DNA of 36,140 nt from Bacteroidota bacterium (GTDB lineage Bacteria > Bacteroidota > Bacteroidia > Chitinophagales > Saprospiraceae), in assembly GCA_011321935.1 (NCBI GenBank), contig DROJ01000170.1:1-36140 (forward strand). The letters run 5' to 3'. Numbering within the stretch: the first letter of the stretch is position 1; each line of letters opens with the position of its first letter. This document shows, in pieces, positions 27,101-36,140 of the stretch. The notes below the pieces were generated by a model. The model was not told the DNA's origin. It made no database searches and worked only from the letters and a program-made list of their open reading frames with translations. The translations under genes and the position numbers were made by a program.

Positions 27101-28952
27101 AACGGCATCGGTAACGCCTTCTGGTGGCACCACCCCTTATTCTTATTTATGGGACAATGGCGCAACAACGCAGGCCATTGACAACCTTGCTCCCGGCACC
27201 TATTGCGTCACTGTCACCGACGCCAACGGATGTACCTTCGAGGGCTGCACGGCCATCAACCCATTTGGCTGCGGGAGCATCAGCACCCAAACAAGCAGCA
27301 CCGACGTTTCTTGTTTTGGCGAAGCCGACGGAACAGGCAGTGTAACTGCCTCTGGATTTACCGAACCTATTAATTATGCTTGGTCAAATAATGAAACTAC
27401 GGCCAATATCAACAACCTTGCTGCAGGCCCTTACACGGTCACCGTGACAGATATAAATGGCTGCTCCGCAGTTGATGAAATCGAGGTCGGCAGCCCTGCC
27501 GAATTAGTGGTCAACACCACGGGCGTCACCAATGCCGATTGCCCTGAAAATGCAACCGGCGCCATCACTGTCGCAGCAACGGGCGGCACTCCCGACTATA
27601 CTTACGCATGGCCGGGAGGGGGCACGGGTGCAAGCATCGGCAACTTGATGGCCGGTTTTTACGAAGTGACCGCAACAGACGCCAACGGCTGTTCCGCTTC
27701 GCTAAATGTCGAAGTTGGAGTTGACCCTGACACCGAGTTGCCAAATGTCATTGTGCAAAATATCACCGTGGAACTGAACGCCAACGGAACGGCAAGCATA
27801 ACCCCCATGATGATAGACAACGGCAGTACCGACAACTGCGCCATTGACACCATGATCCTCGACATTTCCACTTTTACTTGCGACGACATTGGTGAAAACG
27901 AAGTGGTGCTTGCGGTAGCCGACGAGTCAGGCAACTGCGGTTTCGACATGGCCACGGTGACAGTGGTGGACAACATTCCGCCAAGCATTGAGTGCCCCGA
28001 CGACATCGTGGTACAGAGCAGCAACTGCACAGAAACAGTAGAATACGGCCTGCCCACCGCCAGCGATAATTGCTCTACGGGCGACCTTTTTGTAAGCGAT
28101 GGGCCAGCTTCGGGTTCTTCTTTCCCCTCCGGCACAACGGAGGTCAGCTACACCGTCGAAGACCTGAGCGGCAATGAAGCAACCTGCACTTTTTCGGTTA
28201 CTATAAACAATGGTTTCAGTGCTGAAGTATTGCCAACCAACCCTTTGTGCAATGGTTTTAGCGATGGCTCGGCAATGGCAGACCCCCTCGGTGGCGCAGC
28301 TCCTTTCAGCTTCCTTTGGGACGATGACAATGCACAGACTGCCCAAACGGCCGTTGACCTTCCGGCAGGTAATTATACCGTTACCATCACCGACGCAGCG
28401 GGCTGCACGACCACCGCAACCGCAGAAGTCGTTGACCCGCCAGCGCTCGAAGTCACCGTAGATCAAGTGACCGATGAGGTAGGTGGCAACATGGCCGGAG
28501 CTATTGAAATCAGTGCTTCCGGCGGCACGGGCAGCTACTCTTTTGACTGGGCGCTGAACGGGGCAACGGTCTCGACCGATGAAGACCCGACGGGCCTGTC
28601 GGCCGGGGACTACGCCTTGGTTGTTACCGATGGCAATGGTTGCACTTTTGAATTAACGGTAACAGTTGATTTTGTAAACAGCACCAACAACCCTGCACTG
28701 GAAAAATATATTTCCGTATTTCCAAATCCAGTTTCGGAGCGCCTGTTCATTGAGTTTGACCTGCCGCAAAACAGGGAAATAAGTTTTGTGCTGCTCGACC
28801 TGACAGGCCGGCCGGCCATGCCGGAAACGAAAAACAAAAGCACCGAAAAATCATTTTCGATAAATACTGCTGACTTCGCTGCGGGTATTTATATACTGAG
28901 GATGGTGGTCGGTGAGGAGGTGTTTATTAAAAGGATTGTGGTCAGTAAATAA
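24141..28952 (+). CDS. Giant T9SS-secreted adhesin: Reeler/choice-of-anchor-like N-terminus with CxxCH, PKD-like repeats, SprB-type repeats, HYR-like domain, C-terminal sorting domain
   Basis: 1603 aa; hydrophobic N-terminus; 'GAPGEGLCSDCHSGG'; three 'LDGSASSSG...YLWTT.DGNIVSGA' modules; many 'CNG...G.ATA...GGTP.YTY.WSNG.TT....L.AGTYTVTVTD..GCT' units; 'IECPDDIVVQSSNCTETVEYGLPTASDNCS' (HYR); C-terminal 'ISVFPNPVSERLFIEFDLP...GIYILRMVVGEEVFIKRIVVSK'. Confidence 0.9.
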   Translation: MKNKFTRVYALFFAVLSGYLFLSFSSNPPNGRTGAPGEGLCSDCHSGGMPSGNVSITGLPGTIMPNTLYPISVSLNKTSAIPELGGFQMVVLDDNNNNVGTLSNPGAGSTTQPSGGRTYFEHNPAQSFAGNIITYTVDWTSPATGSGNITMYAAANFANGNGNTSGDFITTTISVGDFMGGGAPITVSLSGTNVSCFGGNNGSATANATGGGGPPYFYSWSNGATTQTATGLVAGTYSVTVSDAVGATGEGSIVIEEPSTPVTATISNQVNIDCLNAVGSAMAQGSGGTPGYTYDWSNGSTSQMADFAAPGTYMVTVSDANLCTATASVTITENTTPPFASAGANMELNCSITEVTLDGTASATGANISYNWTTVGGNIVSGANTLSPTVNQAGTYTIVVTNNTNGCTSSATTTVSSNTVAPVADAGADATLTCVATSVNLDGSASSSGSTITYLWTTADGNIVSGATTTMPTVDAAGTYVLTVTDNSNGCTSSDNVVVNTDTTPPTANAGIDRSLNCNNSSVVLDGSASSSGPNISYLWTTVDGNIVSGATTNMPTVDAAGTYTLTVTNNENGCTASDQAQVSQTPAVSASISNQVNVDCNGNSTGSATAAGSGGTGSYAFQWSNGTMTAQADGLAAGTYTVTVTDTDNCTATASVTITEPSALSANASATNETSAGANDGTATAAPSGGTPDYTYLWSTGATTQSIMNLPMGSYTVTVTDANGCTVQATVSVNGFDCSGFSVSVSTTAATCNGDDDGAATATPSGGVSPFSYAWSNGQTAQMATGLVAGNYTVTVTDAAGCEVVANATIGEPSAVTLSTTAVSHVSCNGESDGSITVEASGGSNSGFTFSWSNMNMGATIGNLAAGEYTVTATDDNGCTGMLAVTINEPPLLLLEVGQTTGATCNGEANGTATVAATGGTPDYTYQWPNGNMGASRTDLAAGTYEVTTTDANNCTATATVTIGEPSAVTGNFDSTDETAVGANDGTASVTPSGGTTPYSYLWDNGATTQAIDNLAPGTYCVTVTDANGCTFEGCTAINPFGCGSISTQTSSTDVSCFGEADGTGSVTASGFTEPINYAWSNNETTANINNLAAGPYTVTVTDINGCSAVDEIEVGSPAELVVNTTGVTNADCPENATGAITVAATGGTPDYTYAWPGGGTGASIGNLMAGFYEVTATDANGCSASLNVEVGVDPDTELPNVIVQNITVELNANGTASITPMMIDNGSTDNCAIDTMILDISTFTCDDIGENEVVLAVADESGNCGFDMATVTVVDNIPPSIECPDDIVVQSSNCTETVEYGLPTASDNCSTGDLFVSDGPASGSSFPSGTTEVSYTVEDLSGNEATCTFSVTINNGFSAEVLPTNPLCNGFSDGSAMADPLGGAAPFSFLWDDDNAQTAQTAVDLPAGNYTVTITDAAGCTTTATAEVVDPPALEVTVDQVTDEVGGNMAGAIEISASGGTGSYSFDWALNGATVSTDEDPTGLSAGDYALVVTDGNGCTFELTVTVDFVNSTNNPALEKYISVFPNPVSERLFIEFDLPQNREISFVLLDLTGRPAMPETKNKSTEKSFSINTADFAAGIYILRMVVGEEVFIKRIVVSK

Positions 28953-28974
28953 TATTTGTTCTGCAAAATATAAA

Positions 28975-29008
28975 GGGCAGCCCGGTATCTCCGGGCTGCC
29001 CTTTTTTA
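28975..29008 (+). terminator. Rho-independent terminator
   Basis: gggcagcccgg-tatct-ccgggctgccc followed by ttttttattt. Confidence 0.93.
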
Positions 29009-29386
29009 TTTGGCTGAAACATGAAGAATTCAAAAGAAAGGCAAGTAGGCTTTATGTATGATTTTTGTCAAAAGCCATAGAAACCGGGGGGATGATTTGG
29101 AAAAATAATTTTGATAAATTTATTTTGGAGCATAGATTATTTGTTTCATAAACAACTGTTTATCAATTTTTTATAAAAAAAATAAAATAAACGCAGCGAA
29201 ATTATTTTTTTGATAAAAGACAAATTTTGTAATTGGTAGGATACCCAACGGCCTGCATTTTTGCCCCGTCTGAAAGGACATTGAGATTCATTTTGGTTTT
29301 ATTATTTGACCGTTGCTAAAGTCGGTAATATCCAAAGCTCTAATTTTTTATAACTATTTTTTCTAATCTTAAAAATGTACTGAATT

Positions 29387-31051
29387 ATGCTTTTAAAAAT
29401 TAAAACCTTTACCATCACTTGCCTCCTGTTTGGCGGTGTGCTTTTCCAATTGGCCGCACAGCCGGGTGCGGGGTGCTTGGAGTGCCTCGACGCCCCGTTT
29501 GAGCCGGTCTGCGTGGCCGATGCCGAGGGCAATGTCATCCCGTTTCCGAATGCTTGCTTTGCGGAGTGCGAAGGCTTTTCTGCCGATGATTTTGTTGTTT
29601 GCGACACTATTGGTGGGCCTATTGACCCTCCGGGCGGCTTCGACTGCCAAGAGTGCCTCGACGCCCCGTTTGAGCCGGTCTGTGTGGCCGATGCCGAGGG
29701 CAATGTCATCCCCTTCCCGAACGCTTGTTTTGCGGAGTGCGAAGGTTATACATCCGATGATTTTGTTGTTTGCGACACTATTGGTACTTGCGATCCTCCG
29801 GGCGGCTTCCAATGCGAAGAGTGCCTCGATGCCCCGTTTGAGCCGGTCTGCGTGGCGGATGCCGACGGCAATGTCATCCCCTTCCCGAACGCCTGTTTTG
29901 CGGAGTGCGAAGGCTTTTCTGCCGATGATTTTGTTGTTTGCGACAGCACTATATTTGGAGGGGATGATTGCGTTTGTACGGAAGAATTTGAACCGGTCTG
30001 CGTGGCCGATGCCGATGGCAATATCATCCCGTTCCCGAATGCTTGCTATGCCGAGTGCGAGGGCTATACTGCGGATGATTTTGTAGATTGTGGCGATGTC
30101 ATTGGAGGCGGCTTCGACTGCCAAGAGTGCCTCGACGCACCTTTTGAGCCGGTCTGCGTGGCCGATGCCGAGGGCAATGTCATCCCGTTCCCGAACGCCT
30201 GTTTTGCGGAGTGCGAAGGCTATACGTCCGATGATTTTGTTGTTTGCGACAGCACTATATTTGGAGGGGATGATTGCGTTTGTACGGAAGAATTTGAACC
30301 GGTCTGCGTGGCCGATGCCGATGGCAATATCATCCCATTCCCAAATGCTTGCTATGCCGAGTGCGAGGGCTATACTGCTGATGATTTTGTAGATTGTGGA
30401 GACGTTGGCGGCGGCTTTGAATGTATGGAATGCCTCGATGCCCCGTTTGAGCCGGTCTGCGTGGCGGATGCCGACGGCAATGTCATCCCATTTCCGAATG
30501 CCTGTTTTGCGGAGTGCGAAGGCTATACGTCCGATGATTTTGTTGTTTGCGACAGCACTGTATTTGGGCCATGCGACCCACCAACAGGTGGCTTCGAATG
30601 TGAAGAATGCCTAGATGCTCCGTTCGAGTTGGTATGTATCGCAAGCAACGATGGGGGCATCATCCCCTTCCCCAATTTATGCTTTGCCGAATGTGCTGGT
30701 TTTACAGAAGATGATGTTGTAGAATGCGATGGTCTTGCCAATATCAACGATGATTTTTTGCAGCCCCAAGTTGTAGAAATGGCGCAGGCTACCAAAAACA
30801 TACCTTTTGTTTTGCTGCAAAACCCAGTCACCCATAACTTGAGGGTCGGTTTCGACGGTGCGGGCAGTGAAATTAACGAGGGAACTTTCTTCGTTCTCAA
30901 CCTCAATGGAAAAGTACTTTTACAACAAAAGGTAGAAGTAACAAAAGGCAGCAACCAATACGAAATAAATGTCAGTGACCTCCAGCCAGGTATTTACATG
31001 GTCAGTTTCAAAACGGCCAAAGGTGTGCAGACATTGAAATTTGTGAAATAA
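29387..31051 (+). CDS. T9SS-secreted protein with eight Kazal-like six-cysteine modules
   Basis: 554 aa; signal peptide MLLKIKTFTITCLLFGGVLFQLAAQ; eight modules 'C.EC(L)DAPFEPVCVADADGNVIPFPNACFAECEGYT.DDFVVCD'; C-terminal 'FVLLQNPVTHNLRVGF...LQPGIYMVSFKTAKGVQTLKFVK' sorting domain. Confidence 0.8.
   Translation: MLLKIKTFTITCLLFGGVLFQLAAQPGAGCLECLDAPFEPVCVADAEGNVIPFPNACFAECEGFSADDFVVCDTIGGPIDPPGGFDCQECLDAPFEPVCVADAEGNVIPFPNACFAECEGYTSDDFVVCDTIGTCDPPGGFQCEECLDAPFEPVCVADADGNVIPFPNACFAECEGFSADDFVVCDSTIFGGDDCVCTEEFEPVCVADADGNIIPFPNACYAECEGYTADDFVDCGDVIGGGFDCQECLDAPFEPVCVADAEGNVIPFPNACFAECEGYTSDDFVVCDSTIFGGDDCVCTEEFEPVCVADADGNIIPFPNACYAECEGYTADDFVDCGDVGGGFECMECLDAPFEPVCVADADGNVIPFPNACFAECEGYTSDDFVVCDSTVFGPCDPPTGGFECEECLDAPFELVCIASNDGGIIPFPNLCFAECAGFTEDDVVECDGLANINDDFLQPQVVEMAQATKNIPFVLLQNPVTHNLRVGFDGAGSEINEGTFFVLNLNGKVLLQQKVEVTKGSNQYEINVSDLQPGIYMVSFKTAKGVQTLKFVK
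29474..30733 (+). repeat. Tandem coding repeat array, 8 units of about 150-175 bp
   Basis: Counted on the translation. The segments at 29942-30093 and 30248-30399 differ by only about 3 nt, offset 306 nt (102 aa). Confidence 0.93.
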
Positions 31052-31088
31052 ATTTTGATAGACAAACATCTGGTAAAAGCTTTTTAAA

Positions 31089-31127
31089 AAAACCGGGGCG
31101 CAGTCATTGCGCTCCGGTTTTTCTTTT
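31089..31127 (+). terminator. Rho-independent terminator
   Basis: aaaaccggggcgca-gtca-ttgcgctccggtttttctttttg. Confidence 0.88.
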
Positions 31128-31180
31128 TGTTTAAAATGCCCACTTTTGCAGCCACAAAAAAACAAGAACAAACCATCCTT

Positions 31181-32860
<1,680 letters not shown>

Positions 32861-32869
32861 TGTTGGCTT

Positions 32870-33466
32870 ATGGACAAAAAAATCGCCCGTCACCTGTCAA
32901 AAGACCCCGTCCTGAAAAAACTGGTGGAAACCTGCCCGCCGCCTGCGTTCCGCAAATCGGTTGGCCTGTACCCCGACCTGTTGCGCTCCATCGTCGGGCA
33001 GCAGCTTTCGGGCAAGGCTGCCGAGACGATACACGGGCGCTTCCTCGGCCTGTTCGGTGACCGCAGTCCCCGCGCCAAAAAACTTTTGTCTTTTGAAATG
33101 GAAGACCTGCGCAGCGTCGGCCTCTCGCGGCAAAAGGCTTCCTACCTGCAAAATGTTTCCGAGTTTTTTTTAAAAGAAAAAATAGAACACAGCGACCTCG
33201 AAGACATGGACGACGAGGCTGTCATCAAGTACCTCACGCAGATAAAAGGCGTGGGCAGGTGGACGGTGCAGATGATCCTGATGTTCTCCCTCAACCGCCC
33301 CGACGTGATGCCCGTGGACGACCTCGGCATCCAGAACGGGATGGTGAAAAATTACGGCCTGACCGGAACGGGCAGGGCGCTGAAACAAAAAATGATAGAA
33401 ACGGCGGAGGCTTGGCGGCCTTACCGGAGCTACGCCTGCTGGTATATGTGGCGGAGCTTGGAGTAG
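32870..33466 (+). CDS. DNA-3-methyladenine glycosylase II-like (HhH-GPD)
   Basis: 198 aa; 'LLRSIVGQQLSGKAAETIHGRF', 'LTQIKGVGRWTVQMILMFSLNRPDVMPVDDLGIQNGM', 'AEAWRPYRSYACWYMWRSLE'. Confidence 0.93.
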   Translation: MDKKIARHLSKDPVLKKLVETCPPPAFRKSVGLYPDLLRSIVGQQLSGKAAETIHGRFLGLFGDRSPRAKKLLSFEMEDLRSVGLSRQKASYLQNVSEFFLKEKIEHSDLEDMDDEAVIKYLTQIKGVGRWTVQMILMFSLNRPDVMPVDDLGIQNGMVKNYGLTGTGRALKQKMIETAEAWRPYRSYACWYMWRSLE

Positions 33467-33478
33467 GTTTTTGATGCG

Positions 33479-34045
33479 CTAAAACTTATAGCCGATCCGC
33501 AAGTGCAAGTTCAAAGCGGCCTCGCCTTTATTGTTCCTGTACCCTGCGCTTTTTGCGAAAATATACCGGTAGCCAAGCCCAATGCCGGCCTCATAGTTCA
33601 ATACAGCGCCAAGGTTCCTTTTTATCCCCCAAGTAGGGATGACCGAAACCTGGTTCAGTGCCCTCACATTTTTAAGGTCGGAAATGGCAAACCAATCAGG
33701 ATTGTAACTCACGGGCAATGAAACAAAATTGCCGGCATTGCCGGAAATGTTTTTTTTGCGCGCGTTCCTTTTGCCGAGGTTGTAGTACCACCTCGGTTCG
33801 AGGGTGATGACGGGGACGAATATGATTGAATTGCCGTCGTACAGGCTTCCACCAAGTATTGTCGCATCGAGGCCCACTTCGCTCCTTAGCGCCAACTGGC
33901 CGGCCAACCTGTATTCGTTGTGGGCCCATGTTCCCAAAAACCCGGTCTGGATGCCCCAAACAGACTCCTCGACGGCGGCCTCTTGGGCAATAGCGGTAGA
34001 GAGTGGCAAGATGGCCAATGCTAATTTCAGAAAGATGCCTTTCAT
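33479..34045 (-). CDS. Putative secreted/outer-membrane protein, unknown
   Basis: Start at MKGIFLKLALAILPLSTAIAQ (signal peptide); C-terminal 'GEAALNLHLRIGYKF' resembles a beta-barrel terminal strand ending in F. Confidence 0.65.
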   Translation of the reverse strand: MKGIFLKLALAILPLSTAIAQEAAVEESVWGIQTGFLGTWAHNEYRLAGQLALRSEVGLDATILGGSLYDGNSIIFVPVITLEPRWYYNLGKRNARKKNISGNAGNFVSLPVSYNPDWFAISDLKNVRALNQVSVIPTWGIKRNLGAVLNYEAGIGLGYRYIFAKSAGYRNNKGEAALNLHLRIGYKF

Positions 34046-34088
34046 GTTTACGCTATATTTTGAATGAAAAAAACGCAAGGTAAATAAA

Positions 34089-34493
34089 TCAGAAAACAAT
34101 TTTCATTTTGCCCCCTTCCATTAAAATGGGATATCGCCCTTCTTTAATGGCGTATTTTTCCAGCCCTATTTTTTGTAATATACCGGGCGGCACGGCATAG
34201 GCGTCGTCCACTTGGAAAAAGCCGCTGCTGAAATGTTTTTCAAAAGTTTTTGCGGGCATGTTTTTTTTGTCGAAAACAAACTGCAGCATGCTGTCTTCAT
34301 ATGCCCTGACGGTGGCCCTGCAGCGGCAGGGGCAAGGGGCTTGCGCCGCCGCCTCCGGGATGGTGACGCGGCAGATGCCGTAGTTGAGGCAGTTTTTCAT
34401 TGGTGAGCCGAACTCGACATCTACGATGGCGGTGCGGGGTTCTTCGGACGTGTAAAGCCCGGTCATTTCTGATGTTTTAATCTTCGATTCCAT
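34089..34493 (-). CDS. Conserved hypothetical protein, paralog of the 35732-36124 product
   Basis: 134 aa; 17-nt overlap with the upstream gene; C-terminal 'ILQKIGLEKYAIKEGRYPILMEGGKMKIVF'. Confidence 0.7.
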   Translation of the reverse strand: MESKIKTSEMTGLYTSEEPRTAIVDVEFGSPMKNCLNYGICRVTIPEAAAQAPCPCRCRATVRAYEDSMLQFVFDKKNMPAKTFEKHFSSGFFQVDDAYAVPPGILQKIGLEKYAIKEGRYPILMEGGKMKIVF

Positions 34494-35646
34494 AAAGCAA
34501 GTCTTTTAATTTTGAGCCGTTCAGCTCGGCAATGTTGTACGCCTCGTTGAATTTTTCGATTGAATATTTGATGTCCTGTTTGAGGGTAGAAAATTGGTGG
34601 GGCAATTGGCCGGCACAGGCCGCCTCGTTTTGGTAATTGGAAACAATGACCTCAAATTTTTGATAATACTTGCCGCCCTGCGCGATGAAGGCATTGTATT
34701 TTTCCAAAAAATCGAGCAGCCGGTCAATGGAAAATTCGAGGTTGGCGATGCCTTTCATCAGGTTGCGGTTGGCGGCGGGGTCGTCCTTGCTTTTGACGGC
34801 GTTGGCTTCCATCTCGGTAATGAAGAGGTCGAGCTTGTCATAGACCGTTTCCCAGTCGTCGTCTGCCCGGCAAACGTCGAGGGCTACTTTATAGCCTATT
34901 ATTTTAGCGTAGTCTTTGAACAATTGCAGGCAGTCGGCTTTCAAGCTATTGTTGCTCTCTTTCAAAAATTCTGTTTCATAAAAAATAAGGTTCAGGTCGG
35001 CGTACATACGCACTGTGAAGTCAAGGATGCAGGCGACTTCTTCGAGGTCTTTTTCTTTTTTCCGCGGCTCGCCTTCCCCGACAAAAGAGGCCATCAGGGA
35101 GAAGGTGGCCGACATGAGCGGGTTGCTGCTCAGGAGGTTGGGCAGGCGGATTTTGTTGTTCTTTTTGAGCCGCTTTTCAATGTCGCCTTTCGACTTTTGG
35201 AAATCGGGGTAGGCATTGGGGTTGGTCATCTGTGCGATGTTGTTATAGGTTTCGAGGGAATAAAAATGATGGTCGAGGCCCAATATTTTTTCGTACATCA
35301 GTTTGACCAGTTCCAATCCTTTCCGATAGCGGGCCTTGGCCATGCTGAGCTGGTACATGTCTTCGAGGATGTCCATTTTGTCGCGCAGTTCCAGCTTGCG
35401 GTTCATGGCCTGCAGGTAGGCCGACATGCCCCGTCCGGCATAGCCGTTTTCGAGGATGTGGTTGACGGCGGCGAGTTCGACCTGCAGGGCAGCCTCGGCG
35501 GCCTCGAAGTCTTGGTGGATGCCCGTCAGTTCCGCTTCCATTTCTTCTGCGACGAATTGCATGGAAAGGGAATCTTTTTCGATTTCTGCACATATAGGGG
35601 AGCAGTACAGTAGCCCCCAAACGAAAAGTAAGGTTGCCGTTTTCAT
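34477..35646 (-). CDS. Secreted hypothetical protein, mostly alpha-helical
   Basis: 389 aa; signal peptide MKTATLLFVWGLLYCSPICA, then a charged, helix-rich sequence; no recognised domain. Confidence 0.75.
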   Translation of the reverse strand: MKTATLLFVWGLLYCSPICAEIEKDSLSMQFVAEEMEAELTGIHQDFEAAEAALQVELAAVNHILENGYAGRGMSAYLQAMNRKLELRDKMDILEDMYQLSMAKARYRKGLELVKLMYEKILGLDHHFYSLETYNNIAQMTNPNAYPDFQKSKGDIEKRLKKNNKIRLPNLLSSNPLMSATFSLMASFVGEGEPRKKEKDLEEVACILDFTVRMYADLNLIFYETEFLKESNNSLKADCLQLFKDYAKIIGYKVALDVCRADDDWETVYDKLDLFITEMEANAVKSKDDPAANRNLMKGIANLEFSIDRLLDFLEKYNAFIAQGGKYYQKFEVIVSNYQNEAACAGQLPHQFSTLKQDIKYSIEKFNEAYNIAELNGSKLKDLLYGIED

Positions 35647-35660
35647 AGCTGATTTTTTTA

Positions 35661-35724
35661 GCTGTTGGCCATTGGCATTTAGCTATTGGCCAAGTATGGG
35701 AGCGAATTGCCAATAGCCGACAGC
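35661..35724. repeat. Imperfect inverted repeat in intergenic gap
   Basis: gctgttggccattggc (35661-35676) and gctattggc (35682-35690) versus gccaatagccgacagc (35709-35724). Confidence 0.75.
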
Positions 35725-35731
35725 GATTTAT

Positions 35732-36124
35732 TTAAAATACAATTCGGTAACTGTTGCCTTCCATTGTTTCGATTGTATAATCGCCTTTTTTTAAAACGAC
35801 CGCTTCCTGTGCCCCGCCCATTTTGGTGAGCAGTTCGTTGGACAATTGGAAGTCTTTTTCCAGATTGAACTTTCCGTCGGCCAATTCTTGCGAAATGGCA
35901 TCGGTCAATAATATATTCAGTTCCATTACAAAGCGGCCGTTGTCGTCGAAATATGCCTTGCCGAGGGCGTCGGTTTCTGCGCTTATATTTGAGGTATTCA
36001 TTTCCATTGCGCTGGCAACACATATCCGCCCCCGGCCATCACAATTAGAGCCTTTGCCAATATTTATTTCTATTGGGATTGGATCCACTGTAATTGCCGG
36101 GTTATATGAAACAGTAAATGCCAT
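35732..36124 (-). CDS. Conserved hypothetical protein, paralog of the 34089-34493 product
   Basis: 130 aa; 'CDGRGRICVAS' and C-terminal 'LLTKMGGAQEAVVLKKGDYTIETMEGNSYRIVF'. Confidence 0.7.
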   Translation of the reverse strand: MAFTVSYNPAITVDPIPIEINIGKGSNCDGRGRICVASAMEMNTSNISAETDALGKAYFDDNGRFVMELNILLTDAISQELADGKFNLEKDFQLSNELLTKMGGAQEAVVLKKGDYTIETMEGNSYRIVF

Positions 36125-36140
36125 TATTATAAATGGCAGG

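Noticed and set aside
29393-30124. 243-aa minus-strand ORF opposite the Kazal-like array
   Set aside because: Repetitive antisense frame produced by the coding repeats; the + strand frame has signal peptide, cysteine pattern and sorting domain.
34594-35613. 339-aa plus-strand ORF
   Set aside because: Antisense shadow of the 389-aa secreted protein gene, with low-complexity F/V/G-rich translation; the minus frame has a signal peptide and operon-like overlap.

Overview
Window from a Bacteroidota genome, probably Saprospiria/Lewinella-like (inferred from type-9-secretion C-terminal signals, SprB-type repeats and gene content). About 1-17.2 kb is a surface-polysaccharide biosynthesis cluster on the + strand: a truncated CgeB-like glycosyltransferase, four GT4 and two GT2 glycosyltransferases, a Wzy-like polymerase, two SAM methyltransferases, two NodU/CmcH-type carbamoyltransferases, an SGNH hydrolase and a PhyH-type dioxygenase. 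Inside it is an sxtI/sxtK/sxtJ-like cassette: a carbamoyltransferase, a 49-aa DUF5989-like membrane peptide missing from the ORF track, and an SxtJ-like membrane protein. About 17.4-23.6 kb holds housekeeping genes: rhomboid protease, lipoprotein, Ppx/GppA, MtnA, GNAT and a Na+/solute symporter. About 24.1-31.1 kb encodes two large repetitive secreted proteins: a 1603-aa SprB/PKD/HYR adhesin with an N-terminal CxxCH motif, and a 554-aa protein with eight Kazal-like modules. Then come EttA (ABC-F), an AlkA-like glycosylase and a minus-strand operon of uncharacterised proteins containing two divergent paralogs. The most unusual signal is a recurring architecture: self-complementary repeat loci with different unit sequences sit at gene 3' ends, and several contain the stop codon of the adjacent gene. 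A related heptamer array lies inside the mtnA coding sequence. No tRNA, rRNA, CRISPR array or transposase was found.
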